DNA of 64,000 nucleotides from positions 109,025 through 173,024 of the forward strand of contig JAHEMR010000005.1 of assembly GCA_024643545.1 (NCBI GenBank), written 5' to 3'. The first letter of the stretch is position 1. Each line of letters opens with the position of its first letter. Positions 55,749 through 63,851 of this stretch are shown one piece after another. Under the pieces are notes generated by a model. That model ran no database searches, had not been told where the DNA came from, and saw only the letters and a list, made by a program, of their open reading frames with translations. A program made the translations under genes and the position numbers. Source of the DNA: Crocinitomicaceae bacterium. Its GTDB lineage: Bacteria > Bacteroidota > Bacteroidia > Flavobacteriales_D > Crocinitomicaceae.

Positions 55749-56224
55749 TAGTTTCCTTTTTTACGGTAAAATGCGGTACGTGCGTCTTGGTAAAATTTTG
55801 GCGAAACAAATAACATCCCAAAACTTTCACTGTGTTCCTTTCCTAAATGTTTATGGTGGACTTTATGCGCTTTTCGAATGGCATAGAAATAAGGATGATC
55901 GATGTCTCTTAACCATTTAAATCGTCTGTGAATGTAAACATCGTGGATTAAAAAATAACTCAATCCGTAAGCAGCAATTCCGTAACCAATCCATACTGGT
56001 ACATACGCGTCATTCATCATACCCAACATGATACACAACCAGGAAGGAATGGCATAAATCAAGAAAAACACATCATTTCGTTCGAAAAAGCCAGGTTCTT
56101 CTTGGTGGTGGTCTTTATGAAAATACCACATAAATCCATGCATGACAAACTTGTGCGTTGCCCACGCCATGAATTCCATTCCCAAAAAACTAGCCAATAA
56201 TACAAAAGGTCCCCACCAATACAT
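55748..56224 (-). CDS. crtZ: Beta-carotene 3-hydroxylase (fatty-acid hydroxylase superfamily)
   Basis: 158 aa, four membrane helices and the His boxes of the CrtZ di-iron enzyme: HKFVMHG (about 24), HKDHHQEE (about 36), HDVYIHRRF (about 93) and HKVHHKH (about 115). Adds hydroxyl groups to beta-ionone rings (toward zeaxanthin). Lies 2 bp after the DUF422 gene and overlaps the cyclase gene by 1 bp, so the cyclase and hydroxylase act in order. Confidence 0.92.
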   Translation of the reverse strand: MYWWGPFVLLASFLGMEFMAWATHKFVMHGFMWYFHKDHHQEEPGFFERNDVFFLIYAIPSWLCIMLGMMNDAYVPVWIGYGIAAYGLSYFLIHDVYIHRRFKWLRDIDHPYFYAIRKAHKVHHKHLGKEHSESFGMLFVSPKFYQDARTAFYRKKGN

Positions 56225-56226
56225 GA

Positions 56227-56847
56227 TTACAATATTAAAAGTGTAAAAAATATGAACATCATTAAGAACAAGGATTCAGCTACTTTGTTCACTTCAGTTA
56301 ATTTCAAGCGTTGGTAAATCAATTGCAGTATATAGGAAACCCCAAACCAACATATAAAATTGTAAATGGGAATAGTCCCCTCTGTCCAATGCCAATAATC
56401 TAGTTTAATCGCTACGGGTTCTAAAATGTAATCGAAAAGCACCATTAATATTGCTGCTAAAATGGACTCGATGTGTTTATTGAATTGCAGACGATGGATA
56501 ATTGCAGTACTTGTAACGGTTAAAATCCCCCAATTTAAGCCAATTATGAGTGGTACTCCATGCCATTTCCATCCCAAACTATTCCCGTAATAATACGATC
56601 CAAATAAATAAGAAGTGTGAACACCTATTAATTCCACGGTTATTCCAATGATGAAAGCGAGGGATAAAAACAAGAGAAATGTAGTTCGATTCGTTTTTCT
56701 ACTTGCAATTAACGCAGCGAAGGAAATAGCTAAATTTAATGCAGAGAGCTGAACAAACCATGTTCTTGTTGATGGCGTAAGCATTCCAAATGCACCAACA
56801 ATGTAGAGTATTAAAAGAATGATTCTTATCCAACGTTCACTGATCAT
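56227..56847 (-). CDS. Carotenoid biosynthesis protein, CruF/DUF422 family
   Basis: 206 aa, about six to seven membrane helices. Key stretch GVHTSYLFGSYYYGNSLGWKWHGVPLIIGLNW and LFDYILEPVAIKLDYWHW match the CruF/C50-carotenoid hydratase family. CruF hydrates the 1',2' double bond of acyclic carotenoid ends, as in myxol or saproxanthin synthesis. Overlaps the upstream epimerase stop by 4 bp, and crtZ follows. The substrate is inferred. Confidence 0.82.
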   Translation of the reverse strand: MISERWIRIILLILYIVGAFGMLTPSTRTWFVQLSALNLAISFAALIASRKTNRTTFLLFLSLAFIIGITVELIGVHTSYLFGSYYYGNSLGWKWHGVPLIIGLNWGILTVTSTAIIHRLQFNKHIESILAAILMVLFDYILEPVAIKLDYWHWTEGTIPIYNFICWFGVSYILQLIYQRLKLTEVNKVAESLFLMMFIFFTLLIL

Positions 56848-57863
56848 GTACGGCGTGTTTTTACATAATTACTTCCTTTCAATACATTTTCTATGGTTTC
56901 ATCAAAGGTGTGAAAGTGTATAGGAATAGCCTTTTCAATTTTTGAACGATCATAGGAGATCGATTTATAGCCGGAATGCACGGATTCAATGCTAATTCCA
57001 CTGCTTTTCCCAGTGATGTGCCCAAGCAGTTCATTGATCAAGGCATAAAATAATGCGATGAATTTCGGCGCTGAATACCGAGGAGATTTTTGTCCTAACT
57101 TTTTACTGAGTTCGCTAAATAATTCTTTGAAAGTCAAATTTGGACCAACACATAAAAAGCGCTCTTTTGAAATAGTGGAATTCATGAGTTGAAACATCGC
57201 ATTCGCTACATCACGCGCATCAACAATGGCATTTGAACCAGGCGGAAAAAAGGGCATTCCTTTTTTGGCTGCTTTAAAAATGGCTAATGAACTACTGTTC
57301 CAATCTCCCGGACCAAAGATCACACATGGATTAATGATGACCGCGTTCAATCCTTCTTCGATCCCGCGCCAAACTTCTTTTTCTGCTAAAAATTTAGAAA
57401 CGGAGTATCCACTCACTTCAGATCCTGGTTCCCATTTGTTCGCTTCTGTACTTACGCCTTTTGTATTGATACCGACTGCTGCTGTGGAACTCACATAACA
57501 TAGTTTTTCTACCTTATTTCTCAAGGAGAAGTTAACCACATTTGCTGTAGCCACTCGGTTGTTTTGAATACACGCTTCAAAGTCAGCCTTAAAGAAGGAA
57601 ACCAATGCTGCGCAATGGTATACATAGCTAATTTCGGACATGGCTGATTCTAGCGAAGAGATGTCTAATAAATCGCAGTAAACCCATTCGATCGAACGCC
57701 ATTTTTCTTCTGCCTTCTCTTGAAAGTAAAAGCAAAAAAGCCCATGAACCTCGTTGATTTTAGCCTTGTTTCTATAGAGCGCGCGACAAGTTTCTCCTTG
57801 TTCAGTCAACTGAATTAACAAGTGACTTCCCAACAATCCTGTGGCTCCGGTTACTAAAATCAT
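56844..57863 (-). CDS. NAD-dependent epimerase/dehydratase (extended SDR)
   Basis: 339 aa. Rossmann motif TGATGLLGSHLLIQL at residues 5-19 and the catalytic pair in GYSVSKFLAEK (Tyr-x-x-x-Lys near 150). The pattern is dihydroflavonol reductase/3-beta-HSD-like rather than sugar epimerase. It is the second gene of the hemL-carotenoid unit, 26 bp after hemL, and its stop overlaps the DUF422 gene, so a step on a carotenoid or lipid substrate is plausible but unproven. Confidence 0.83.
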   Translation of the reverse strand: MILVTGATGLLGSHLLIQLTEQGETCRALYRNKAKINEVHGLFCFYFQEKAEEKWRSIEWVYCDLLDISSLESAMSEISYVYHCAALVSFFKADFEACIQNNRVATANVVNFSLRNKVEKLCYVSSTAAVGINTKGVSTEANKWEPGSEVSGYSVSKFLAEKEVWRGIEEGLNAVIINPCVIFGPGDWNSSSLAIFKAAKKGMPFFPPGSNAIVDARDVANAMFQLMNSTISKERFLCVGPNLTFKELFSELSKKLGQKSPRYSAPKFIALFYALINELLGHITGKSSGISIESVHSGYKSISYDRSKIEKAIPIHFHTFDETIENVLKGSNYVKTRRT

Positions 57864-57889
57864 GCGGTAAAGCTAGGCATTAAACTCAA

Positions 57890-59197
57890 TTATTGATAAA
57901 TCGCTTTCAATCCTTCTTTGATTTGTCCGGCTGAGAATGTTAATTGTTCCGTTGTATGGGCGCTTGAAATAAATCCAACTTCATAACCTGACGGTCCAAA
58001 ATACACACCTCTGTTCAATAAAAAGTGATGTAATTTATTAAAGGAAGTCATGTCTGCATCAATTTGATCTGCAGCGGCAATGCGTTTTTTCCCATTGAAT
58101 GAAAACCAAAAAATGGACCCAATGCTAACTAGTTCAACAGGTAACTGATGTGTATTTGCAAAATCATTGATGTCCGAAACAAATGCTGTTGTCTTCTTTT
58201 CTAGGTCTTCGTAGAAATTTTCTTGCGCACACAGCGTTAATTGCGCAAGTCCTGCAGCCATCGCAACTGGATTTCCGGAAAGTGTACCAGCTTGATAAAC
58301 GGGGCCATCCGGAGAAACAAAGGACATAATTTCACGTTTTGCGCCATAGGCACCAACCGGAAGTCCTCCACCCATGATTTTACCATAAGTTACGATGTCT
58401 GGAGTAATTTTATAATATTCAGAAGCTCCACCAAATGCCACTCGGAATCCAGAGATAACCTCATCAAAAATCAATAGAATTCCATATTCTGTACACAATT
58501 CACGCAATGCAGTTAAAAAGCTTAAATCTTGCAATAATAATCCATTGTTTGCGGGAATTGGTTCAATGATGACACATGCAATTTCGTTAGATAGAGCTTC
58601 GAAACATGCTTTTAAAGCAGCTAGGTCATTTAATGGAAGCACAATCGTTTCGTTTGCAAACGCTTCAGGTACTCCAGCACTGGATGAGGTTCCGAAAGTT
58701 ACTAATCCACTTCCCGCTTTTACGAGCAGCGCGTCCACATGTCCGTGGTAGCAACCATCGAATTTGACTATTTTCGTTTTGTTGGTATATCCTCGAGCCA
58801 AGCGAATTGCGGACATTACGGCTTCTGTTCCAGAACTAAGGAATCGCAACTTATCAATAAAAGGAATTCGATCCAAGATAAATTTTGCTAATTCACTTTC
58901 TTTTCGAGTAGGCGCACCAAAACTTGCTCCGTTTTGCAAGGTATCAACGACCGACTGATAAATATGTGGATGATTGTGTCCATTAATTAATGGACCCCAA
59001 CTTCCACAAAAATCAATGAATTGATTTCCATCTTCATCCCAAATTTCCGCACCATTTCCTTTTGCAATAAACAACGGCGTTCCACCAACGGACTTAAATG
59101 CACGAACGGGAGAGTTTACACCTCCTGGAAAGTATGTTTGAGATTCTTGAAAAAGTTTTTCAGATGTGCTTCGGTTAATGGAATGATCGATCTTCAT
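57890..59197 (-). CDS. hemL: Glutamate-1-semialdehyde 2,1-aminomutase
   Basis: 435 aa class III aminotransferase-fold PLP enzyme making 5-aminolevulinate for heme. Signatures: SQTYFPGGVNSPVRAFKSVGG at the N terminus, FLSSGTEAVMSAIRLARGYT, FDGCYHGHVDALLVKAGSG, FDEVISGFRVAFGG and the PLP-lysine segment TYGKIMGGGLPVGAYG (Lys near 272). Promoter -7 box TACCTTTG at 59222-59229, facing that of kynU. It leads the minus-strand unit with the SDR and carotenoid genes. Confidence 0.95.
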   Translation of the reverse strand: MKIDHSINRSTSEKLFQESQTYFPGGVNSPVRAFKSVGGTPLFIAKGNGAEIWDEDGNQFIDFCGSWGPLINGHNHPHIYQSVVDTLQNGASFGAPTRKESELAKFILDRIPFIDKLRFLSSGTEAVMSAIRLARGYTNKTKIVKFDGCYHGHVDALLVKAGSGLVTFGTSSSAGVPEAFANETIVLPLNDLAALKACFEALSNEIACVIIEPIPANNGLLLQDLSFLTALRELCTEYGILLIFDEVISGFRVAFGGASEYYKITPDIVTYGKIMGGGLPVGAYGAKREIMSFVSPDGPVYQAGTLSGNPVAMAAGLAQLTLCAQENFYEDLEKKTTAFVSDINDFANTHQLPVELVSIGSIFWFSFNGKKRIAAADQIDADMTSFNKLHHFLLNRGVYFGPSGYEVGFISSAHTTEQLTFSAGQIKEGLKAIYQ

Positions 59198-59205
59198 TTC
59201 TTGCG

Positions 59206-59213
59206 TATATTTG
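59206..59213 (+). promoter_or_regulatory. -7 promoter element of kynU
   Basis: TATATTTG, 26 bp before the ATG at 59240; it lies inside the 42-bp divergent gap with hemL. Confidence 0.45.
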
Positions 59214-59221
59214 TCCTGCTA

Positions 59222-59229
59222 CAAAGGTA
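59222..59229 (-). promoter_or_regulatory. -7 promoter element of hemL
   Basis: Minus-strand TACCTTTG, 24 bp before the hemL ATG; 8 bp from the opposite-facing kynU element, so the two promoters overlap face to face. Confidence 0.5.
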
Positions 59230-59239
59230 ACAATAAAGG

Positions 59240-60520
59240 ATGGAAATGGTTTTTAACAACAGCTTGGAATTTGCACGAAATTTGGATCAACAAGACCCAC
59301 TTAGAAGTTTTCGCAACGAATTTTTATTTCCCACTTTTCACAGTGAGAATCCCATTTATTTCACAGGTAACTCTCTTGGATTACAGCCAAAGAAAGCAGC
59401 GATTTATCTTCAAGAAGAATTAGCTGATTGGGCAAAATTTGGAGTAGAAGGACATTTTCTAGCCAAACGACCTTGGTTTTCTTACCACGAGCAATTAACC
59501 GAGATGGCAGCGAAAGTGGTTGGTGCTTTACCAATTGAAGTGGTTGTTACGCATTCTTTGACTACGAATTTACATTTGCTGATGGCGAGTTTTTATCGTC
59601 CTGAAGGAAAACGCACGAAAATATTATGCGAAGGCAAAGCATTTCCAAGTGATCAATATGCACTCGAATCACAATTGAAAATGCATGGATTAAGCATGGA
59701 TCACCTCGTTGAAATTTTTCCTAGAGAAGGTGAGCAATTAATCCATGAAGATGATATCTGTGCTAAAATCCTTGAGCTTGGTGAAGAGTTAGCGGTAGTA
59801 ATGATAGGGGGTGTCAATTATTACACAGGACAATATTTCGATTTAGCGCGAATTACAGATGCTGGACATCAAGTAGGTGCGTATGTTGGATTTGACTTAG
59901 CGCATGCCGCAGGAAACATCAATCTTCAATTGCACGATTGGAATGTTGATTTTGCAGCATGGTGTGGATACAAGTATTTAAACTCATCTCCGGGTGGAGT
60001 ATCAGGGATGTTTGTACACGAAAAACATGCATACAATAAAGACCTTCCTCGCTTTGCGGGATGGTGGGGACACAACAAAGAAGAACGATTTCTAATGAAA
60101 CCGGGATTCGATCCACTTCCAGGAGCAGAAGGCTGGCAATTAAGCAATGCGCCGGTATTAGGAATGTCTGTCCATTTGGCTTCTTTAGAATTATTTAATG
60201 AAGCAGGGATGGATCAAATTGGCGCAAAAAGAGATCAAATGACGGCATACTTGGAATTCGTGATTCATGAAATATCTGAACGAAATTCGGATAAATGCAC
60301 TTTCGAAATCATCACTCCGAGTGAAATTCATAGAAGAGGCGCTCAATTATCAATTATGGCACTTGGACAGGGCCGTAAACTTTTTGATGCATTATCAGAT
60401 CTAGGAGTCATAGCAGATTGGCGCGAACCGAATGTCATTCGAATTGCACCGGCACCTTTATATAATTCTTATGAAGATTGTTATTGGTTTGGTGTGCATT
60501 TAGAGAATGCCATCCAATAG
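59240..60520 (+). CDS. kynU: Kynureninase
   Basis: 426 aa PLP enzyme cleaving kynurenine or 3-hydroxykynurenine to (hydroxy)anthranilate and alanine. Seen: YFTGNSLGLQPKKA near residue 40, PRFAGWWGHNKEERF (about 272) with the family-specific W-W-GH, and the PLP-lysine segment WCGYKYLNSSPGGV (Lys near 245). Together with kynA at 35.9 kb it covers the first and third steps of tryptophan catabolism or NAD synthesis. It ends in a 21-bp convergent overlap with purN. Confidence 0.94.
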   Translation: MEMVFNNSLEFARNLDQQDPLRSFRNEFLFPTFHSENPIYFTGNSLGLQPKKAAIYLQEELADWAKFGVEGHFLAKRPWFSYHEQLTEMAAKVVGALPIEVVVTHSLTTNLHLLMASFYRPEGKRTKILCEGKAFPSDQYALESQLKMHGLSMDHLVEIFPREGEQLIHEDDICAKILELGEELAVVMIGGVNYYTGQYFDLARITDAGHQVGAYVGFDLAHAAGNINLQLHDWNVDFAAWCGYKYLNSSPGGVSGMFVHEKHAYNKDLPRFAGWWGHNKEERFLMKPGFDPLPGAEGWQLSNAPVLGMSVHLASLELFNEAGMDQIGAKRDQMTAYLEFVIHEISERNSDKCTFEIITPSEIHRRGAQLSIMALGQGRKLFDALSDLGVIADWREPNVIRIAPAPLYNSYEDCYWFGVHLENAIQ

Positions 60521-61072
60521 AACTGACTCAATAACAGACGGAAAGTGCGTGATTTCAAGGTCTCGAACTTGACGTTCGATTTCTTCTGCAGTAGTAGGGT
60601 ATTGTAGGGTCAAAGCGAACTGTGCCAACATTTTTCCTTTGTCAAACTCTTCATTGACTAAATGAATCGTTATTCCTGAAAACCGAACAGAACTTTTCGC
60701 CACAGCTTCATGTACGTGCTTTCCATACATTCCTTTTCCGCCAAAATTGGGAAGCAAGGCAGGATGAATGTTCATGATGCGATGAGGAAATGCATGGATA
60801 AAGCTACTTGGAATCTTTTTTAAAAACCCAGCTAAAATCACCCAATCTATTTCCTGTTCTTGACAGAATTTTAAGTAGGCCTCACTATCAATTCCTGCTT
60901 GATGTGCAAATAAAATCGCTCTTTCTGCACAAAACTCGGCCATTTGGTTGTTTTCCGCCGAAGAAAGCACGAGGCCGACGCTTATTTGCGCATGATTTTC
61001 GAAATAGTTGATGATATTTCGAGCATTACTGCCATTTCCAGAAATAAATAGTGCGATTCGAATACGTTTCAT
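60500..61072 (-). CDS. purN: Phosphoribosylglycinamide formyltransferase
   Basis: 190 aa from the ATG at 61072 (MKRIRIALFISGNGSNARNI). Transfers formyl from 10-formyl-THF to GAR in purine synthesis. Motifs: SGNGSNARNI, FLKKIPSSFIHAFPHRIMNIHPALLPNFGGKGMYG with the catalytic Asn/His, and the Asp in GITIHLVNEEFDKG. In the last motif the common form is HFVDEGVDTG; here Asp-Glu is replaced by Asn-Glu-Glu-Phe-Asp, so the catalytic Asp is probably the D of EFDKG. Uses PRPP-derived substrate. -7 box at 61081-61088. Confidence 0.92.
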   Translation of the reverse strand: MKRIRIALFISGNGSNARNIINYFENHAQISVGLVLSSAENNQMAEFCAERAILFAHQAGIDSEAYLKFCQEQEIDWVILAGFLKKIPSSFIHAFPHRIMNIHPALLPNFGGKGMYGKHVHEAVAKSSVRFSGITIHLVNEEFDKGKMLAQFALTLQYPTTAEEIERQVRDLEITHFPSVIESVLLDGIL

Positions 61073-61080
61073 TGTAAGCG

Positions 61081-61088
61081 CAAAGTTA
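61081..61088 (-). promoter_or_regulatory. -7 promoter element of purN
   Basis: Minus-strand TAACTTTG (TAnnTTTG), 8 bp before the ATG at 61072. Confidence 0.45.
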
Positions 61089-61150
61089 AACATCTGTTGG
61101 GATTCACGTGTAATCAAAACTTTTAAGTTGATAAATATTACAGATTTAGT

Positions 61151-61181
61151 TTTGTTAATTGGATGTTTGTTTTTTTCTTTG
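61151..61181 (+). promoter_or_regulatory. Promoter of the acpP-fabF-rnc operon
   Basis: TTTG (61151-61154), 19-bp spacer, TTTCTTTG (61174-61181), one base off TAnnTTTG; the acpP ATG is 28 bp downstream. Confidence 0.6.
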
Positions 61182-61209
61182 CAGGCTGAAACCTTTTAAA
61201 TTAAGTAAT

Positions 61210-61446
61210 ATGTCTGAAATCAAAGCTAAAGTTATCGCGATCATCGTTGATAAACTGAATGTTGAAGAAAGTGAAGTAACTAACGAAGCGAGCTTCACAA
61301 ATGACTTAGGTGCCGATTCATTGGATACCGTTGAGTTAATCATGGAATTCGAGAAGCAATTCAATATTTCCATTCCAGACGATAAAGCAGAGGGCATCCA
61401 AACTGTTGGAGATGCTGTTGCTTACATCGAAAGCAATGTGAATTAA
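61210..61446 (+). CDS. acpP: Acyl carrier protein
   Basis: 78 aa acidic protein, starting [18 protein letters not shown] at the ATG 61210; an in-frame ATG at 61159 lies in the promoter and is rejected. The phosphopantetheine Ser is in [14 protein letters not shown] (Ser37). Carries growing fatty acids through type II synthesis. Followed by fabF after 27 bp. Confidence 0.97.
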   Translation: MSEIKAKVIAIIVDKLNVEESEVTNEASFTNDLGADSLDTVELIMEFEKQFNISIPDDKAEGIQTVGDAVAYIESNVN

Positions 61447-61473
61447 TTTTTACTGAATCCAATTTAAATAGGC

Positions 61474-62727
61474 ATGCAATTAAAACGAGTAGTCATAACT
61501 GGCCTTGGTGCATTGACACCAATCGGAAATAATTTGCAAGAATATTGGGAAGGATTACTTGCTGGAAAAAGTGGTGCTGCACCCATTCAGCAATTTGATG
61601 CTTCCTTATTCAAAACTCAGTTTGCCTGTGAGTTGAAGGGATTTAATGTAGAAGATCACATTGATAAAAAAGAAGCCCGTAAACTCGATCAATTTTCGCA
61701 GTATGCCATAGTTACCGCTACGGAAGCTATGGCAGACTCTGCATTGATGGAGTCTAATCCAAATTGTGACCGCATTGGTGTGATTTGGGGTTCGGGAGTC
61801 GGTGGACTTAAAACATTTCAAGAAGAAGCACGCGAGTATTTCGCGGGTGATGGAACGCCTCGTTTCAATCCGTTTTTCATTCCAAAGATGATTGCGGATA
61901 TTGCATCGGGACACATTTCCATCAAATTTGGATTGCGCGGTCCGAACTACGTTTGTGTTTCGGCTTGTGCATCTGCAACAAACGCCATTATTGATGCTTT
62001 TAACTTAATTCGCTTAGGTAAAGCAGACGCCATCGTTACTGGTGGTTCTGAAGCTGGAGTAAACGAAATGGGAATGGGTGGATTTAATGCGTTAAAAGCA
62101 TTGTCAACGAGAAATGACTCTCCAGAAACTGCTTCGCGTCCATTTGATTTAGATCGCGATGGATTCGTTTTAGGTGAAGGTTCTGCAGCGTTGATATTAG
62201 AAGAATATGAGCACGCGGTGAAACGTGGTGCTAAAATCTATGCGGAGGTAATTGGTGGTGGAATGTCAGGTGATGCCTATCACATGACCGCTCCACATCC
62301 AGAAGGAATTGGCGCACGTAATACGATGTTGGCAGCTCTTGAGGATGCAGAAATTACGCCAGATCAAATTGATTACGTTAACGTTCACGGAACATCTACA
62401 CCCTTAGGTGACATAGCTGAAGTAAAGGCGATTCAATCGGTCTTCGGAGAACACGCATACAATATGAACATTAGTTCAACAAAGTCGATGACAGGACACC
62501 TTTTGGGTGCTGCTGGAGCGATTGAAGCTGTGGCGTGTGTGATGTCAGTTGTTCACGACATCGTTCCTCCAACAATCAACCATTTTACCGATGATCCGGG
62601 ATTAGATCCAAAATTGAATTTCACATTCAATACACCACAAAAACGTACCGTGAATATCGCTCTTTCCAATACGTTTGGATTCGGAGGTCACAACACGAGT
62701 ATCATTGTTAAAAAATTTAATTCTTAA
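61474..62727 (+). CDS. fabF: 3-oxoacyl-ACP synthase II
   Basis: 417 aa thiolase-fold condensing enzyme of fatty-acid elongation. Catalytic Cys in CVSACASATNAI (about 163), His in NVHGTSTPLGD (about 304) and the second His in STKSMTGHLLGAAGA (about 340); GFGGHN at the C terminus. Between acpP and rnc, the standard order acpP-fabF-rnc. Confidence 0.97.
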   Translation: MQLKRVVITGLGALTPIGNNLQEYWEGLLAGKSGAAPIQQFDASLFKTQFACELKGFNVEDHIDKKEARKLDQFSQYAIVTATEAMADSALMESNPNCDRIGVIWGSGVGGLKTFQEEAREYFAGDGTPRFNPFFIPKMIADIASGHISIKFGLRGPNYVCVSACASATNAIIDAFNLIRLGKADAIVTGGSEAGVNEMGMGGFNALKALSTRNDSPETASRPFDLDRDGFVLGEGSAALILEEYEHAVKRGAKIYAEVIGGGMSGDAYHMTAPHPEGIGARNTMLAALEDAEITPDQIDYVNVHGTSTPLGDIAEVKAIQSVFGEHAYNMNISSTKSMTGHLLGAAGAIEAVACVMSVVHDIVPPTINHFTDDPGLDPKLNFTFNTPQKRTVNIALSNTFGFGGHNTSIIVKKFNS

Positions 62728-62744
62728 GTGCTCTGAAACTTCCT

Positions 62745-63449
62745 TTGTTTTCAACCAAAAGAACAGAGGATGAATTAAAAGTCATTCGGTTCATACTCAA
62801 ACAATTTGGGTACAAGCCAGTGAATGTCTCTTTTTTCACACGGGCATTAACCCACAAATCTTTCCTTCCAGAAGAAAAACTCGATTTCGCGAACGAACGC
62901 TTGGAGTTCCTTGGTGATGCTATTTTGGACGCAGTCGTAGCAGAATTTCTTTATACAAAATATCCGGACGATGATGAGGGATATTTGACCAAATTGAAGT
63001 CTCGAATCGTTAATAGAAAATCCCTTGCGGCAATTGGTGAGAAAATGGAAATTCGCAGTATGCTGATTTACAACCAAGCGCGAAGTATTAACCTGGCAAC
63101 GTTAGAGGGAAATGCTTTTGAAGCCATCATAGGCGCCATCTATTTGGATGGTGGATTTGAAAAAGCGAAGACGGCATTAATCAAACATGTCTTTCGAAAT
63201 CATTTGAATTTTAGTCAATTGTTATCGGAGGAACTCGATTTTAAATCCAAACTATTCATTTGGTGCCAAAAGAAAAAACTTAGCCTCGAGTTCGATTTAG
63301 TTCAGGAAACACATGTCAACGGACAATGGAATTATGAGATGGCTGTTTTCGTGAATCGCACGGAATACGGGCGAGGAAAAGGCTTCTCAAAAAAGGAAGC
63401 TGAGCAAGCAGCAGCAAGAGAAACCTTGCAATTGATGGGAGAAATTTAG
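62745..63449 (+). CDS. rnc: Ribonuclease III
   Basis: 234 aa from a TTG start. Nuclease domain with the signature ERLEFLGDAILDAVVAEF (51-68, catalytic Glu and Asp) and EGNAFEAIIGAIYLDGG (catalytic Glu); C-terminal dsRNA-binding domain about 165-230, ending EQAAARETLQLMG. No ATG or GTG is in frame between the upstream stop (62718-62720) and the conserved part. TTG 62745 is the best start, but CTG 62733 would give M-K-L-P-L-F and better match the usual N-terminal length. Cuts double-stranded RNA, including rRNA precursors. 17 bp after fabF. Confidence 0.93.
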   Translation: MFSTKRTEDELKVIRFILKQFGYKPVNVSFFTRALTHKSFLPEEKLDFANERLEFLGDAILDAVVAEFLYTKYPDDDEGYLTKLKSRIVNRKSLAAIGEKMEIRSMLIYNQARSINLATLEGNAFEAIIGAIYLDGGFEKAKTALIKHVFRNHLNFSQLLSEELDFKSKLFIWCQKKKLSLEFDLVQETHVNGQWNYEMAVFVNRTEYGRGKGFSKKEAEQAAARETLQLMGEI

Positions 63450-63480
63450 CAAGAAACTAGCTTTGCGTTGATTTTTATTT

Positions 63481-63488
63481 TACTTTTG
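63481..63488 (+). promoter_or_regulatory. -7 promoter element of the 75-aa gene
   Basis: TACTTTTG (TAnnTTTG), 19 bp before the ATG at 63508. Confidence 0.5.
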
Positions 63489-63507
63489 TTTCACAAAGTA
63501 CTAGCAC

Positions 63508-63735
63508 ATGACAACTACAGAAATTATTTATGCAATTGGCGACCTATTTCAATGGTCATTTGGTTTCTTCGAATTCGTAGGAAATTACTTTAACACGATG
63601 GTAATCCTACTTGGATTCTTCGGTTTTGGTTATTGGATGAATGCACAACGAAAAATGAGTGCAAAAGCGAACGTTCCAGTTGATGTAAAAGACAACGTTG
63701 GTTGGTACAAGAAGGAGAACCAACAACTGAAATAA
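63508..63735 (+). CDS. Small membrane protein, DUF6341-like
   Basis: 75 aa with one or two hydrophobic helices (about 12-25 and 29-47), containing FFEFVGNYFNTMVILLGFFGFGYWMNAQRKMSAKA, and a polar tail DVKDNVGWYKKENQQLK. It looks like a conserved small flavobacterial membrane protein that I associate with DUF6341, function unknown. It has its own promoter element and terminator, so it is a monocistronic gene, next to the convergent sdhB. Confidence 0.7.
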   Translation: MTTTEIIYAIGDLFQWSFGFFEFVGNYFNTMVILLGFFGFGYWMNAQRKMSAKANVPVDVKDNVGWYKKENQQLK

Positions 63736-63754
63736 ACATTCCAAAAACATATAG

Positions 63755-63785
63755 AAATGTCCACTTTAAGTGGACATTTTTTTTG
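63755..63785 (+). terminator. Terminator after the 75-aa gene
   Basis: AAATGTCCACTT (63755-63766) and AAGTGGACATTT (63768-63779), then T run. Confidence 0.9.
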
Positions 63786-63800
63786 TCCAAAAGTTTAGTC

Positions 63801-63832
63801 AAAAAAAAACAGACTCTAAAGAGTCTGTTTTT
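63801..63832 (-). terminator. Terminator after sdhB
   Basis: AAACAGACTC / GAGTCTGTTT hairpin, with the A run 63801-63809 giving a T run on the minus strand. Confidence 0.85.
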
Positions 63833-63851
63833 AAAGTAGTATAAAGTGAGC

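Noticed and set aside
61105..61116. TTCACGTGTAA resembling half a parS site
   Set aside because: One arm is wrong and the flanks do not match; it is probably chance.
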